This document shows, one piece after another, positions 1 to 7,809 of a stretch of DNA of 27,743 nucleotides. The DNA is taken from contig DGHL01000017.1 of the NCBI GenBank assembly GCA_002392645.1, positions 1 to 27,743 of the forward strand, read 5' to 3'. The stretch comes from Prevotellaceae bacterium UBA3849 (GTDB lineage Bacteria; Bacteroidota; Bacteroidia; Bacteroidales; Bacteroidaceae). Positions within the stretch are counted from its first letter, which is position 1; each line of letters begins with the position of its first letter. The position numbers and the translations under genes were made by a program. Below the pieces are notes generated by a model. That model searched no databases. It was not told the DNA's origin and saw only the letters and a program-made list of their open reading frames with translations.

Positions 1-35
1 CTGATTTCAAGGGTATCATCGACGCTTGGAACTAA
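1..35 (+). CDS. tpiA: 3' end of a gene, probably triosephosphate isomerase
   Basis: Only the last ten codons and a TAA stop are present, reading DFKGIIDAWN in the frame that starts at base 3. This resembles the usual C-terminal helix of triosephosphate isomerase, which follows a GGASLK-type phosphate-binding loop. In Bacteroidales genomes tpiA is often followed by a SPOR-domain gene, as here. The name rests on a very short peptide plus that remembered gene order, so it is tentative. The enzyme would interconvert dihydroxyacetone phosphate and glyceraldehyde 3-phosphate in the cytoplasm. Confidence 0.45.
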   Translation, partial: DFKGIIDAWN

Positions 36-137
36 TAATTTATAATTTATGGGTTATGGGTGATGAGCCGCTCATAAGATAATGCATAACTCATAACCCA
101 TAACTCACAACTTGTAACTCATAACTTACTTGATAAG
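36..137. repeat. AT-rich spacer with degenerate 'ataactcat' repeats
   Basis: The spacer between the first gene and the SPOR gene contains several close copies of ataactcat and cataaccca between about 84 and 128. An inverted counterpart, atgggttatg, lies near 49-58 and pairs with cataacccat near 92-101. No convincing promoter is visible. This kind of slippage-prone tandem sequence occurs again at 852-1041. Confidence 0.5.
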
Positions 138-851
138 ATGAAGAATGAAGGATTATATTTACGAATGAAGTCTGATGTTTTACTGAGGATGACAGGATTA
201 ATAGTAATATTAATTCTTCACTCTTCATTTTTTATATCTCACGCCGAGGCTCAGACTTTTACCGACCGCCTGCGACAGTATGAAGACGGCAGGGGCAAGG
301 TGACCATTACACAGTCTGCCGAAATAGAGGACTTGGTAAACAACGCCGTACTGACTCCACAGCAGCATCCTACAACGCCGCAGCCTCAGCAGACAGCGCC
401 ACATACACAGCAGCAGACGCCGCAGCAGTATGTGCCGTCAACACAGAATACTACGACCACACCTACTCAACCTACAAAGACGAACACAGCACAGCAGCCT
501 TCGACAACGAAGACGCAGCAGAATAACGACCAAAACACTGACGACGAGGTTACCACACCTGACACAAGCAAGAAGGTGATGCGCGGCGGACACAAGGTAC
601 AGGGTTTCCGCGTGCAGGTATTCTCCGGAGGTAACTCACGCAATGACCGCCAGAAGGCGGAACGCATCGGAGCTGCGATGAAGTCGCACTTCCCTGACCA
701 ACCTGTATATGTGCACTTCTATTCTCCTTCATGGAAATGCCGCATAGGCAACTATCGCACACAGGAAGAGGCACGCACCATACTTACACAGGTAAAACAA
801 CTGGGCTATACCAGCGCCTGCATAGTAAAGGGAACTATTACGGTGCAGTGA
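138..851 (+). CDS. SPOR-domain secreted protein
   Basis: This 237-residue protein has an N-terminal signal sequence (hydrophobic LIVILILHSSFFISHAEA, cleavage probably near residue 38). A Gln/Thr/Pro-rich, low-complexity linker follows at roughly residues 70-145, then a C-terminal SPOR domain from about 153 to 232. SPOR domains bind denuded glycan strands of peptidoglycan, often at division sites, so the protein probably acts in the periplasm on the cell wall. The start is uncertain: ATGs at 138, 165 and 189 all keep part of the signal peptide, and 165 gives a more typical n-region. Codons for LILHS in the signal peptide lie inside an inverted copy of the repeat found downstream at 869-884. 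Confidence 0.8.
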   Translation: MKNEGLYLRMKSDVLLRMTGLIVILILHSSFFISHAEAQTFTDRLRQYEDGRGKVTITQSAEIEDLVNNAVLTPQQHPTTPQPQQTAPHTQQQTPQQYVPSTQNTTTTPTQPTKTNTAQQPSTTKTQQNNDQNTDDEVTTPDTSKKVMRGGHKVQGFRVQVFSGGNSRNDRQKAERIGAAMKSHFPDQPVYVHFYSPSWKCRIGNYRTQEEARTILTQVKQLGYTSACIVKGTITVQ

Positions 852-1041
852 GTGGAAAGTGAAGAATTAAGAGTGAAGAATTAAGAGTTCTTTTAGTCGG
901 CCTGCGGCCTTTGTAAAAGCGTCGCAAAGCGCCGAGCGAAGAATTAAGAGTTAAGAGTGAAAAGTGAAAAATTAAGGGCGATGCATTAAAAATTATGAAT
1001 TATTAATTATTAATTATGAATTATAACCTGTTTATCCTGTT
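852..1041. repeat. 14-bp tandem repeats interrupted by a GC-rich hairpin insert
   Basis: Two adjacent copies of AGTGAAGAATTAAG start at 858 and 872, and partial copies resume at about 938-975. Between them, at about 888-937, is a GC-richer segment that can fold: CTTTTA pairs with TAAAAG, and GGCC-TGC-GGCC sits inside. The right end (about 985-1024) is a run of attatgaattattaatt-like sequence. No open reading frame of note is present. The layout suggests an interspersed intergenic element placed in a slippage-prone tandem repeat. Confidence 0.6.
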
Positions 1042-1821
1042 ATGAAATTTATATCGTGGAATGTCAACGGACTGCGTGCCTGTGCTGGAAAAGGGTTCAG
1101 CGATGTATTCGCAAACCTTGACGCAGATTTTTTCTGCCTGCAGGAGACAAAGATGCAGGAAGGACAGCTTGACCTCACCTTCCCTGGCTATGAGTCTTAT
1201 TGGAGCTATGCTGAGAAGAAGGGCTATAGCGGCACTGCGATTTATACTAAGCATAAGCCACTCAACGTATTCTACGGCATGAGCCACCTGTTAGGCGATA
1301 GTGAGGCTATAACGCAGCACGAGCATGAGGGACGCATGATAACGCTCGAATACGACAATTTCTATTTCATAACCGTATATGTGCCTAATGCACAGGATGG
1401 TTTGCGACGCCTTGACTACCGCATGGAATGGGAGGATGCCTTCCTTGCATACATAAAGGCTCTGGACGCAAAGAAACCCGTGATATTCTGCGGCGACCTT
1501 AACGTGGCACATGAGGAGATAGACCTGAAGAATCCTAAGTCAAACCGCAAGAACGCCGGTTTCACCGACGAGGAGCGTGGAAAGTTCTCTACACTTCTTG
1601 CAGCAGGCTTTAAAGATACATTCCGCACGCTGCACCCAGAGGAGCAGATATTCTCATGGTGGTCATACCGCTTTCATGCAAGAGAGAAGAACGCAGGCTG
1701 GCGCATCGACTACTTCGTAGTGTCAGACAGACTGATGCCACAGGTGCAGTCTGCATCCATCCATACCGACATAATGGGCTCAGACCATTGTCCGGTGGAG
1801 CTTGTCACCAATGACTTATAA
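1042..1821 (+). CDS. xth: exodeoxyribonuclease III
   Basis: A 259-residue member of the endonuclease/exonuclease/phosphatase fold, close to the usual length of about 255-270. All main motifs of ExoIII/AP endonucleases are visible: SWNVNGLRA at 5-13, LQETK at 33-37 (metal-binding Glu35), YVPN at 113-116, GDLNVAH at 151-157 (Asp152, Asn154), WRIDY at 220-224 and GSDHCP at 246-251 (Asp248, His249). It cleaves DNA 5' of abasic sites and removes 3'-blocking groups in base-excision repair, in the cytoplasm. It is followed after about 35 bp by a hairpin and faces the PL11 lyase gene. Confidence 0.95.
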   Translation: MKFISWNVNGLRACAGKGFSDVFANLDADFFCLQETKMQEGQLDLTFPGYESYWSYAEKKGYSGTAIYTKHKPLNVFYGMSHLLGDSEAITQHEHEGRMITLEYDNFYFITVYVPNAQDGLRRLDYRMEWEDAFLAYIKALDAKKPVIFCGDLNVAHEEIDLKNPKSNRKNAGFTDEERGKFSTLLAAGFKDTFRTLHPEEQIFSWWSYRFHAREKNAGWRIDYFVVSDRLMPQVQSASIHTDIMGSDHCPVELVTNDL

Positions 1822-1854
1822 CGAAATCATAGCGAGAAAATAAGAAACAAAAAA

Positions 1855-1889
1855 AGAGAGCCTTCCCTGCATGCCAGGGAGGCTCTCTT
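1855..1889. terminator. shared terminator between xth and the PL11 lyase
   Basis: The arms gagagccttccctg and cagggaggctctc pair with a single bulged base around the loop catgc. Upstream on the plus strand is a run of seven A residues, which becomes a strong U-tract for the minus-strand PL11 transcript. On the plus strand the hairpin is followed only by a weak T-rich stretch. It is therefore best read as the terminator of the lyase gene that may also work for xth. Confidence 0.8.
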
Positions 1890-1920
1890 CATTTGTGTTA
1901 TCCTATATCTTTTTATCTTT

Positions 1921-4083
1921 TTATTTCTTTATTACGTCAGGCATATAATAGCTTACGTGTGGTGGCTGATTGTAACTTACGTTCTGCCAGCAGACACCCA
2001 TGCGGTAGATATGGTCGTGCATCAATGTCACCACCCTGTGCTCGGTTGGTATATTGGTAGTAAAGATGTTAAGGTGTGAGCGGTCACTTGCATCATACAG
2101 TATTATCTCTTCACGCCAGTCACCGAAGAGGTCTGCCTGCAAGCATGGCGTTGACTTCGTGCCATTGCATGAAGCAGAGTTGCCCCAGTCGCTCAGGTTA
2201 TCCTTGCCGCTGATGCATATGTGGTCCACACCATTGCCGTTCCACTTTGCCACATAGTAGTCCTGACGACGCTGCTGCCATTGCTGCCACTGCTGTGCCT
2301 GTGACATATCCTGGCGCAGGGAGTCCTGGCCCATTCTGTTGCCGCGCTGTCCACGCTCGCCACGACCTCCGCCCTGCATGCCCTGGCCACGCTCACCTCT
2401 GTTGCCACGCTCGCCAAACTGTCCGCGCTGTCCGCGGTTGCGCTGGCGGTCGTTGCTGTCATTGCCCCATGTGCCAGGCTTGGTGTTCTTGCCTCCGTTA
2501 CCAATCAGCTCGTCGTACAGGTCGCCATCCCAGTATATACGGAAGTTCTGTGGGGTCCATCCCTCAGTCTCTGCAATCACATTGCCCTTTACGTCGAACA
2601 CCTTCTTCTCGGCAGAACACCACATCTCAAAGCCGCGGTGGTTAGGATCTATGTCAGCAGACATACCGCGTCCGGTGTCTTGCTTGTCATATTGACGGAA
2701 CAATACCTCGCCAGTCTTTGCATCACGCAGGTTAGAACCGTAAGGCTTCGTCTCCAGTACCATGTAATACTCCAGTCCGGGACGGTCTGGGTCGAGGTCG
2801 GAAAGATGGAAAGCATCACCATGACCGAAGCCTGTGCTGTAGAGCAGCGTGCCGTCATTGTTGATGGCAGCCGAACCGTATGTGATTTCATCGCAGCCGT
2901 CACCGTCAACATCGCCTACGGCAAGTCCGTGAGCACCCTGTCCGAATGCCGTAGCCGTAAGTCCGTGTGCCTCGTTTATCACCTTTCCGTCAGCGTCGGT
3001 AACCTTCCAGTCGTTAGGTGTCAGACTCTGATGCAGCCAGCGCGTCTTTAACTCCTTGCCGTCAAAATCGACAGCCCAGAGATAAGAGCGTGTATAATAG
3101 CCACGGCACATCACCGCAGAAGGATTCTCCTTTGCACCGCCAAGGAAAGCAACACATGCAAGGTAACGCTCGCCACGGTTGCCCGGACCATGGTCGCCCC
3201 ATTCTGAGGTGGCATACTCAGGTGCGCCGCCTACGCCGAAGGCACGGTTAGGATTATAGAATATGGTATGAACGGCATGACCGTCCTTTCCGCTGAACAC
3301 GGTAAGGTATTCAGGTCCGGCAAGCACATGACCGTTCTCACCACGATAGTCAGCATTGTTATCGGCATTCTTTATCTCCGGGTCTGTGGCAGCCTCGGTG
3401 ACATAGTTGCCCTTGCCGTCCTTAGCACCCGGTGCAGTCTTGCATATCAGCTCAGCCTTGCCGTCACCGTCGAAATCATAAACCATGAACTGAGTATAGT
3501 GGGCGCCGGCACGTATGTTCTTGCCCAGCGACACACGCCACATCAGTATGCCCTCGGGCTTGTAACAATCGAGGAATACCTCACCGGTATATCCCTGATG
3601 AGAGTTGTCGTGGGAATTGCTTGGGTCCCACTTCAGGATAATCTCATAGTCACCATCACCGTCAACGTCGGCTGCAGAGCAGTCGTTAGGAGTATATGAA
3701 CAGGTCTTTCCGTCAGGCATGGTCTGGTCAATAGGGCGAATGAGCGGTACTGAAAGGTAAGGCTGCGCCCATGCCTGCACCTCGTCACTTGTCTCTGTGA
3801 CTATACCATTTACCAACGTCTGCACCGCATACTTGCTGTCCTTTGTGCCTTCACTGTCAGTGAAACACGTTGCGGCAGCCAGTCCGCCAGCGATTACGTC
3901 GCCATCTCTCATAAGGTTAAAGGTCGTACCGGGAGCATCAGTAGCAAGCAAGCGCCAGCTAATGAAATTTCCCTTCTCTGACGGTACGGCGACAACGCCC
4001 CTCGTCAGTTGTTCTACGTAAGTCTGCGCCTGCATACATAATCCGAATGTCATGCAAAGAGCAGCGATAATAAGTTTTTTCAT
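1921..4083 (-). CDS. secreted rhamnogalacturonan lyase, family PL11
   Basis: A 720-residue protein with a signal peptide (MKKLIIAALCMTFGLCMQAQ) and the sequence pattern of PL11 rhamnogalacturonan lyases, which cleave the rhamnose-galacturonate backbone of rhamnogalacturonan I by beta-elimination. Three DxDGDG-type calcium loops are visible at residues 139-147, 203-211 and 391-399, as expected for the calcium-rich beta-propeller. It is about 100 residues longer than I would expect for the family. The excess is an Arg/Gly/Gln-rich low-complexity insertion at about 540-608, just before the conserved YYVAKWNG segment. It diverges from the hexuronate-type transporter gene at 4348, consistent with a pectin-use role. 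Signal peptidase I cleavage is likely near AQ-T; I see no lipobox. Confidence 0.9.
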   Translation of the reverse strand: MKKLIIAALCMTFGLCMQAQTYVEQLTRGVVAVPSEKGNFISWRLLATDAPGTTFNLMRDGDVIAGGLAAATCFTDSEGTKDSKYAVQTLVNGIVTETSDEVQAWAQPYLSVPLIRPIDQTMPDGKTCSYTPNDCSAADVDGDGDYEIILKWDPSNSHDNSHQGYTGEVFLDCYKPEGILMWRVSLGKNIRAGAHYTQFMVYDFDGDGKAELICKTAPGAKDGKGNYVTEAATDPEIKNADNNADYRGENGHVLAGPEYLTVFSGKDGHAVHTIFYNPNRAFGVGGAPEYATSEWGDHGPGNRGERYLACVAFLGGAKENPSAVMCRGYYTRSYLWAVDFDGKELKTRWLHQSLTPNDWKVTDADGKVINEAHGLTATAFGQGAHGLAVGDVDGDGCDEITYGSAAINNDGTLLYSTGFGHGDAFHLSDLDPDRPGLEYYMVLETKPYGSNLRDAKTGEVLFRQYDKQDTGRGMSADIDPNHRGFEMWCSAEKKVFDVKGNVIAETEGWTPQNFRIYWDGDLYDELIGNGGKNTKPGTWGNDSNDRQRNRGQRGQFGERGNRGERGQGMQGGGRGERGQRGNRMGQDSLRQDMSQAQQWQQWQQRRQDYYVAKWNGNGVDHICISGKDNLSDWGNSASCNGTKSTPCLQADLFGDWREEIILYDASDRSHLNIFTTNIPTEHRVVTLMHDHIYRMGVCWQNVSYNQPPHVSYYMPDVIKK

Positions 4084-4277
4084 TTTTCTTTTTTTATTGT
4101 TATATTGTTAATTAGTCATTTTCTTTGATGCAAAAGAGAGAAAAAAGTTTAATGGCACCAACCAATATTCTTTATTAGAAAACGCAGGCAGGTACATTAA
4201 TATTATTCTACGAATTAAAAAAAGTTAAATCAAGGCTCGCACAGCCCTTAAACACTCGCTATCTCAATATATTTTAG

Positions 4278-4297
4278 TATCTTTGCACGTATCTTTG
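4278..4297 (+). promoter_or_regulatory. tandem -7 boxes upstream of the hexuronate transporter
   Basis: TATCTTTG occurs at 4278-4285 and again at 4290-4297, both matching the Bacteroidota -7 consensus TAnnTTTG. Neither has a good TTTG element at the expected distance, which may mean activator dependence. Either box would give a 5' leader of roughly 45-55 nt before the ATG at 4348. The rest of the 264-bp spacer (4084-4347) is AT-rich, and I found no clear promoter for the divergent lyase gene in it. Confidence 0.6.
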
Positions 4298-4347
4298 CTT
4301 AAAGACAGGACGAAAAACAAATCAAAATCAATTAATATACCAACACA

Positions 4348-5796
4348 ATGAGTTCAGTAACAACAAACAAGATGACCAACTGGCGTTGGGTCATGTGTGC
4401 GATGTTATTCTTCGCCACGACAGTAAACTACATGGACCGTCAGGTTCTATCACTCACATGGAAAGACTTTATCTCTCCTGAGTTCCATTGGAACGATGAG
4501 ATTTACGGTAACATCACAGCCGTATTCTCCATCCTTTATGCTATAGCTAACCTCTTCGCAGGTAAGTTCGTTGACTGGATGGGTACAAAAAAGGGTTACT
4601 TCTGGGCTATCACCGTGTGGTCACTGGGTGCTGTGCTGCACGCAGGTTGCGGATGGTTCACCATGCAGGTTGAAGGTCTTGACAGCGTGGCTGCCCTCAG
4701 GGCAGTGCAGGCAGGTTCTACTGTAGCAGTGGCAATCGCTACCGTCAGCATGTATGCATTCTTGGCATGCCGCTGTATCCTCGCACTCGGTGAGGCTGGT
4801 AACTTCCCAGCAGCCATCAAGGTTACGGCTGAGTATTTCCCAAAGAAAGACCGCGCCTTCGCTACATCAATATTCAACTCTGGCGCATCAGTAGGTGCGT
4901 TGGCTGCTCCTGCTACCATTCCATTGCTTGCAAAGGCATGGGGCTGGGAGATGGCATTCATCATCATCGGTGCCCTTGGCTTCATCTGGGCTGGCGTATG
5001 GCTCTTCGTTTACGACAAACCAGCACAGTCTAAGTTCGTCAATGAGGCAGAGCTGAACTACGTTAACCAGGACGATGAAAACGAGAAGGCTGCCAACGTA
5101 GAGGTTGAGGAGAAGCAGATGAGCTACCTCGAGGCATTCTCTCACCGTCAGACATGGTCATTCGCTTTCGGTAAGTTCATGACCGACGGCGTATGGTGGT
5201 TCTTCCTCTTCTGGGCTCCGGCATACTTCTCAGACCAGTATGGCTACTCATCAGATTCAAGCATGGGTATCGCTCTTATCTTCACCCTCTATGCTATCGT
5301 TACCGTACTGTCAATGTTCGGCGGTTACCTGCCAAAGCTCTTCGTTGAGAAGAAGGGCATGAACCCATATCAGGGCCGTATGCTCGCAATGCTTATCTTC
5401 GCATTCTTCCCAGTGTTGGCACTCTTCGCTCAGCCACTCGGACAGTACAGCGTTTGGTGGCCTGCTATCATCATCGGTCTTGTAGGTGCCGGACACCAGG
5501 CATGGTCAGCAAACATCTTCTCTACAACAGGTGATATGTTCCCTAAGAGCGCCGTTGCTACCATCACCGGTATCGGTTCTATGGCAGGCGGTGTAGGTTC
5601 ATTCCTCATCAACAAGATTTCAGGTAACCTCTTTACCTATGCAGAGGCACAGGGTTCAGCCTTCACCTTCATGGGCTTCGAGGGCAAGCCTGCAGGCTAT
5701 ATGATTATCTTCTGCGTATGTGCCGTGGCTTACCTCATCGGTTGGTCAGTAATGAAGTTACTCGTACCAAAGTACAAGCCAGTAGTGATAAAGTAA
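4348..5796 (+). CDS. MFS transporter, hexuronate (ExuT-like) family
   Basis: A 482-residue polytopic membrane protein with about 12 transmembrane segments and the N-terminal NYMDRQVLSLTW motif (near residues 27-38) typical of the anion:cation symporter/hexuronate branch of the major facilitator superfamily. These proteins import galacturonate or glucuronate with protons across the inner membrane. An extra hydrophobic stretch around residues 105-140, absent from E. coli ExuT as I remember it, fits the Bacteroidota form. It lies back to back with the PL11 lyase and near a PL10 pectate lyase, which supports uptake of pectin-derived uronates. Exact substrate specificity is an inference from family and neighbourhood. 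Confidence 0.85.
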   Translation: MSSVTTNKMTNWRWVMCAMLFFATTVNYMDRQVLSLTWKDFISPEFHWNDEIYGNITAVFSILYAIANLFAGKFVDWMGTKKGYFWAITVWSLGAVLHAGCGWFTMQVEGLDSVAALRAVQAGSTVAVAIATVSMYAFLACRCILALGEAGNFPAAIKVTAEYFPKKDRAFATSIFNSGASVGALAAPATIPLLAKAWGWEMAFIIIGALGFIWAGVWLFVYDKPAQSKFVNEAELNYVNQDDENEKAANVEVEEKQMSYLEAFSHRQTWSFAFGKFMTDGVWWFFLFWAPAYFSDQYGYSSDSSMGIALIFTLYAIVTVLSMFGGYLPKLFVEKKGMNPYQGRMLAMLIFAFFPVLALFAQPLGQYSVWWPAIIIGLVGAGHQAWSANIFSTTGDMFPKSAVATITGIGSMAGGVGSFLINKISGNLFTYAEAQGSAFTFMGFEGKPAGYMIIFCVCAVAYLIGWSVMKLLVPKYKPVVIK

Positions 5797-5820
5797 TCGT
5801 AAAAATAGAATAACAAAACA

Positions 5821-5848
5821 AGGGCGGCACCCAAATGGTGTCGCCCTT
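5821..5848. terminator. bidirectional terminator between transporter and hem operon
   Basis: agggcggcacc and ggtgtcgccct form an 11-bp stem with one G:T-type mismatch around the loop caaat. It is followed on the plus strand by ttattttatt and preceded by aataacaaaaca, so both converging transcripts would end in a U-rich tail. It serves the transporter gene on the plus strand and the long tetrapyrrole operon on the minus strand. Confidence 0.85.
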
Positions 5849-5886
5849 ATTTTATTATTCTCACATCTTTAAGTAGGTGTGCATAC

Positions 5887-6108
5887 TTATATTATTATCT
5901 GCACAATCTTCACTATCACCTTTGCAATGCGCTGTGACAATTCATGAACCTCTCCATGAGACACTGCAAAGTAAAAACATACTAAACCAACGATGGCTAA
6001 TACCGGTGGCAGAAATGGAATTTCAAAATGAATCATCCCCATCAGATGAAGTACTGAAAGCACGGCAAGCACTCCAATGCACAGGAAGCAGATATTCAAG
6101 TATGGCAT
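5887..6108 (-). CDS. small two-helix membrane protein
   Basis: I do not recognise a family for this 73-residue protein. It has two predicted membrane-spanning segments, about residues 4-24 and 33-52, separated by a short loop with LPP, and a C-terminal amphipathic stretch (QRIAKVIVKIVQIII). Its ATG lies 3 bp after the stop of the FMN-binding gene, so the two are probably co-translated. The tight spacing after hemL and the terminator only downstream place it as the last gene of the tetrapyrrole operon. It could anchor the flavoprotein to the inner membrane, but nothing in the sequence proves this. Confidence 0.65.
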   Translation of the reverse strand: MPYLNICFLCIGVLAVLSVLHLMGMIHFEIPFLPPVLAIVGLVCFYFAVSHGEVHELSQRIAKVIVKIVQIII

Positions 6109-6111
6109 AAC

Positions 6112-6507
6112 TTACTTATGCTTTTTGTAGTAATCAAGCGCAGCCTGCACATTCTGCTGCACGGCCTTAGTGCTGTAAGTAGCACCAGTGCAACCATCAA
6201 CCTTCTGCTGGGTAGCGAGCTTGGATGCCTTTGCAACCTTCTGTCCGGCAAACTTACCAACGAGGTTCTTTTCTACCTTGGCATAATAGTTCTTGGTTTC
6301 ATGGTTAGGCAGTGAAACCACCTTCACCACCTTGCCACCCTTTATGTGCACCTCCAATGGAGTTGCGCCCTTATAGCCCTTTGCCTTGCATAGGGTCGTA
6401 GTATTTACGACATAAGTACCATCCTTGGTTTTCTTCATCACATCGTCAGCATTGGCTGCGAGTGATACGGCTAATGCCGCAACGAATGTAAGTAATGTCT
6501 TTTTCAT
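6112..6507 (-). CDS. secreted FMN-binding domain protein
   Basis: A 131-residue protein with a signal peptide (cleavage probably after ANA, residue 20) and one FMN-binding domain of the NqrC/RnfG type. The segment DGCTGATYS at 104-112 matches the Dxx(S/T)GAT pattern in which an ApbE-type transferase attaches FMN covalently to the threonine (Thr110 here). Such proteins carry electrons outside the cytoplasm. The gene starts 21 bp after hemL with no terminator between and is followed by a small membrane protein, so it appears to belong to the tetrapyrrole operon. No apbE, rnf or nqr gene is in the window. A link to heme enzymes or to electron disposal from porphyrinogen oxidation is possible but only inferred. 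Confidence 0.85.
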   Translation of the reverse strand: MKKTLLTFVAALAVSLAANADDVMKKTKDGTYVVNTTTLCKAKGYKGATPLEVHIKGGKVVKVVSLPNHETKNYYAKVEKNLVGKFAGQKVAKASKLATQQKVDGCTGATYSTKAVQQNVQAALDYYKKHK

Positions 6508-6528
6508 CTGAATACAATTTAATGCTTG

Positions 6529-7809
6529 TTAATCTATGCTTTCTGATATGCTTTGAAGCACATAGTCGAGGATTTCAGGTGTATGGGTCTCACTGATGAA
6601 GTTGCCTTCAAACTGTGACGGACTGACATAGATGCCGCGCTGCAGCATGTTACGGAAGTAACGTGCAAAACGCTCCTGATCGCTGCGCTTGGTGTCTTGG
6701 AAGTTGCGTACTGGTCCGTCGTTGAAGAACAGCGTGAACATTGAACCGCAACGGTTCAATGTTATGCCCTTACCCTCTATTATCTTTTCGAGCTGCGCAA
6801 TGAAACGGTCACTTCTCTGCTCCAGTTCTTCATAGAAGCCTGGACGTGAAAGCTGACTGAGCGTCTCTATGCCGGCAGCCATCGCTACAGGATTACCGCT
6901 GAGTGTTCCTGCCTGATAGACCGGACCGTCAGGTGCCAATACCTTCATGATGTCTGCTCGTCCGCCAAAGGCTGCTGCAGGGAATCCGCCACCGACGATT
7001 TTTCCTACCGTCGTCATGTCGGGAGTGATGCCAAAGCGTTGCTGCGCACCACCACGCGACAAGCGGAAACCGGTAATGACCTCATCGAATATCAGGACTG
7101 TTCCATGCTGGCTGGTCACCTCACGCGTAGCCTTCAGGAACTCCTCCGTAGGGGTTACCACACCCATGTTGCAGGCTACCGGCTCCAATATAAGTGCGGC
7201 AACCTCATCGCCATGTTCGTTGAAGTAGCTGCGCAGGGCATCTACATCATTATAAGGCAATACTACCGTGTATTTCACGAATCCGTCTGGCACTCCTGCG
7301 CTTGACGCATTGGTTATCGTTGCTACGCCTGAGCCTGCAGAAACCAGAAGGTGGTCGGCATGGCCGTGGTAGTTACCCTCAAACTTAACTAGTATATTGC
7401 GACCGGTATAACCACGCGCCACACGGATTGCAGACATGGTAGCCTCTGTGCCGCTGTTGACGAAGCGCAGACGCTCCATTGACGGTATCGCCTCGCGCAC
7501 CTTTTCTGCCAATGTAGTCTCTGCCAGCGTAGGTATGCCGTAGCTGCTGCCGCGGCTGACAGCGTCAATAGCCGACTGACTTACACGCTCATTGTTGTGG
7601 CCCAGTATGAACACGCCCCATGACATACAGAAGTCTATAAATCGGTTGTCGTCGATGTCTGTAAAGTACGCACCCTTAGCCTCCTTGACGAAAAGCGGTG
7701 TGGTACCAACACTCTTGAGAGCCCTGACAGGACTGTTCACTCCTCCGGGAATAACCTTTAAGGCCTGTTCGAAGGCTGCTGCTGACTTTATTCTCTCGTT
7801 TATGCCCAT
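6529..7809 (-). CDS. hemL: glutamate-1-semialdehyde 2,1-aminomutase
   Basis: A 426-residue PLP-dependent class III aminotransferase fold that converts glutamate-1-semialdehyde to 5-aminolevulinate, the second step of the C5 pathway. The PLP lysine is Lys270 in TVGKIVGGG, with IFDEVITGFR at about 240-249 and NSGTEATMSAIR at about 118-129. Length and motifs are normal for the family. It overlaps the end of hemB by 10 bp and is the last biosynthetic gene of the operon. Its substrate would be supplied by the HemA part of the fusion protein encoded upstream. Confidence 0.95.
   Translation of the reverse strand: MGINERIKSAAAFEQALKVIPGGVNSPVRALKSVGTTPLFVKEAKGAYFTDIDDNRFIDFCMSWGVFILGHNNERVSQSAIDAVSRGSSYGIPTLAETTLAEKVREAIPSMERLRFVNSGTEATMSAIRVARGYTGRNILVKFEGNYHGHADHLLVSAGSGVATITNASSAGVPDGFVKYTVVLPYNDVDALRSYFNEHGDEVAALILEPVACNMGVVTPTEEFLKATREVTSQHGTVLIFDEVITGFRLSRGGAQQRFGITPDMTTVGKIVGGGFPAAAFGGRADIMKVLAPDGPVYQAGTLSGNPVAMAAGIETLSQLSRPGFYEELEQRSDRFIAQLEKIIEGKGITLNRCGSMFTLFFNDGPVRNFQDTKRSDQERFARYFRNMLQRGIYVSPSQFEGNFISETHTPEILDYVLQSISESID

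Noticed and set aside
2193..3699. Long open frames on both strands within the PL11 gene
   Set aside because: The lyase frame has clear family motifs; the others are low-complexity shadows caused by GC-rich repeats.
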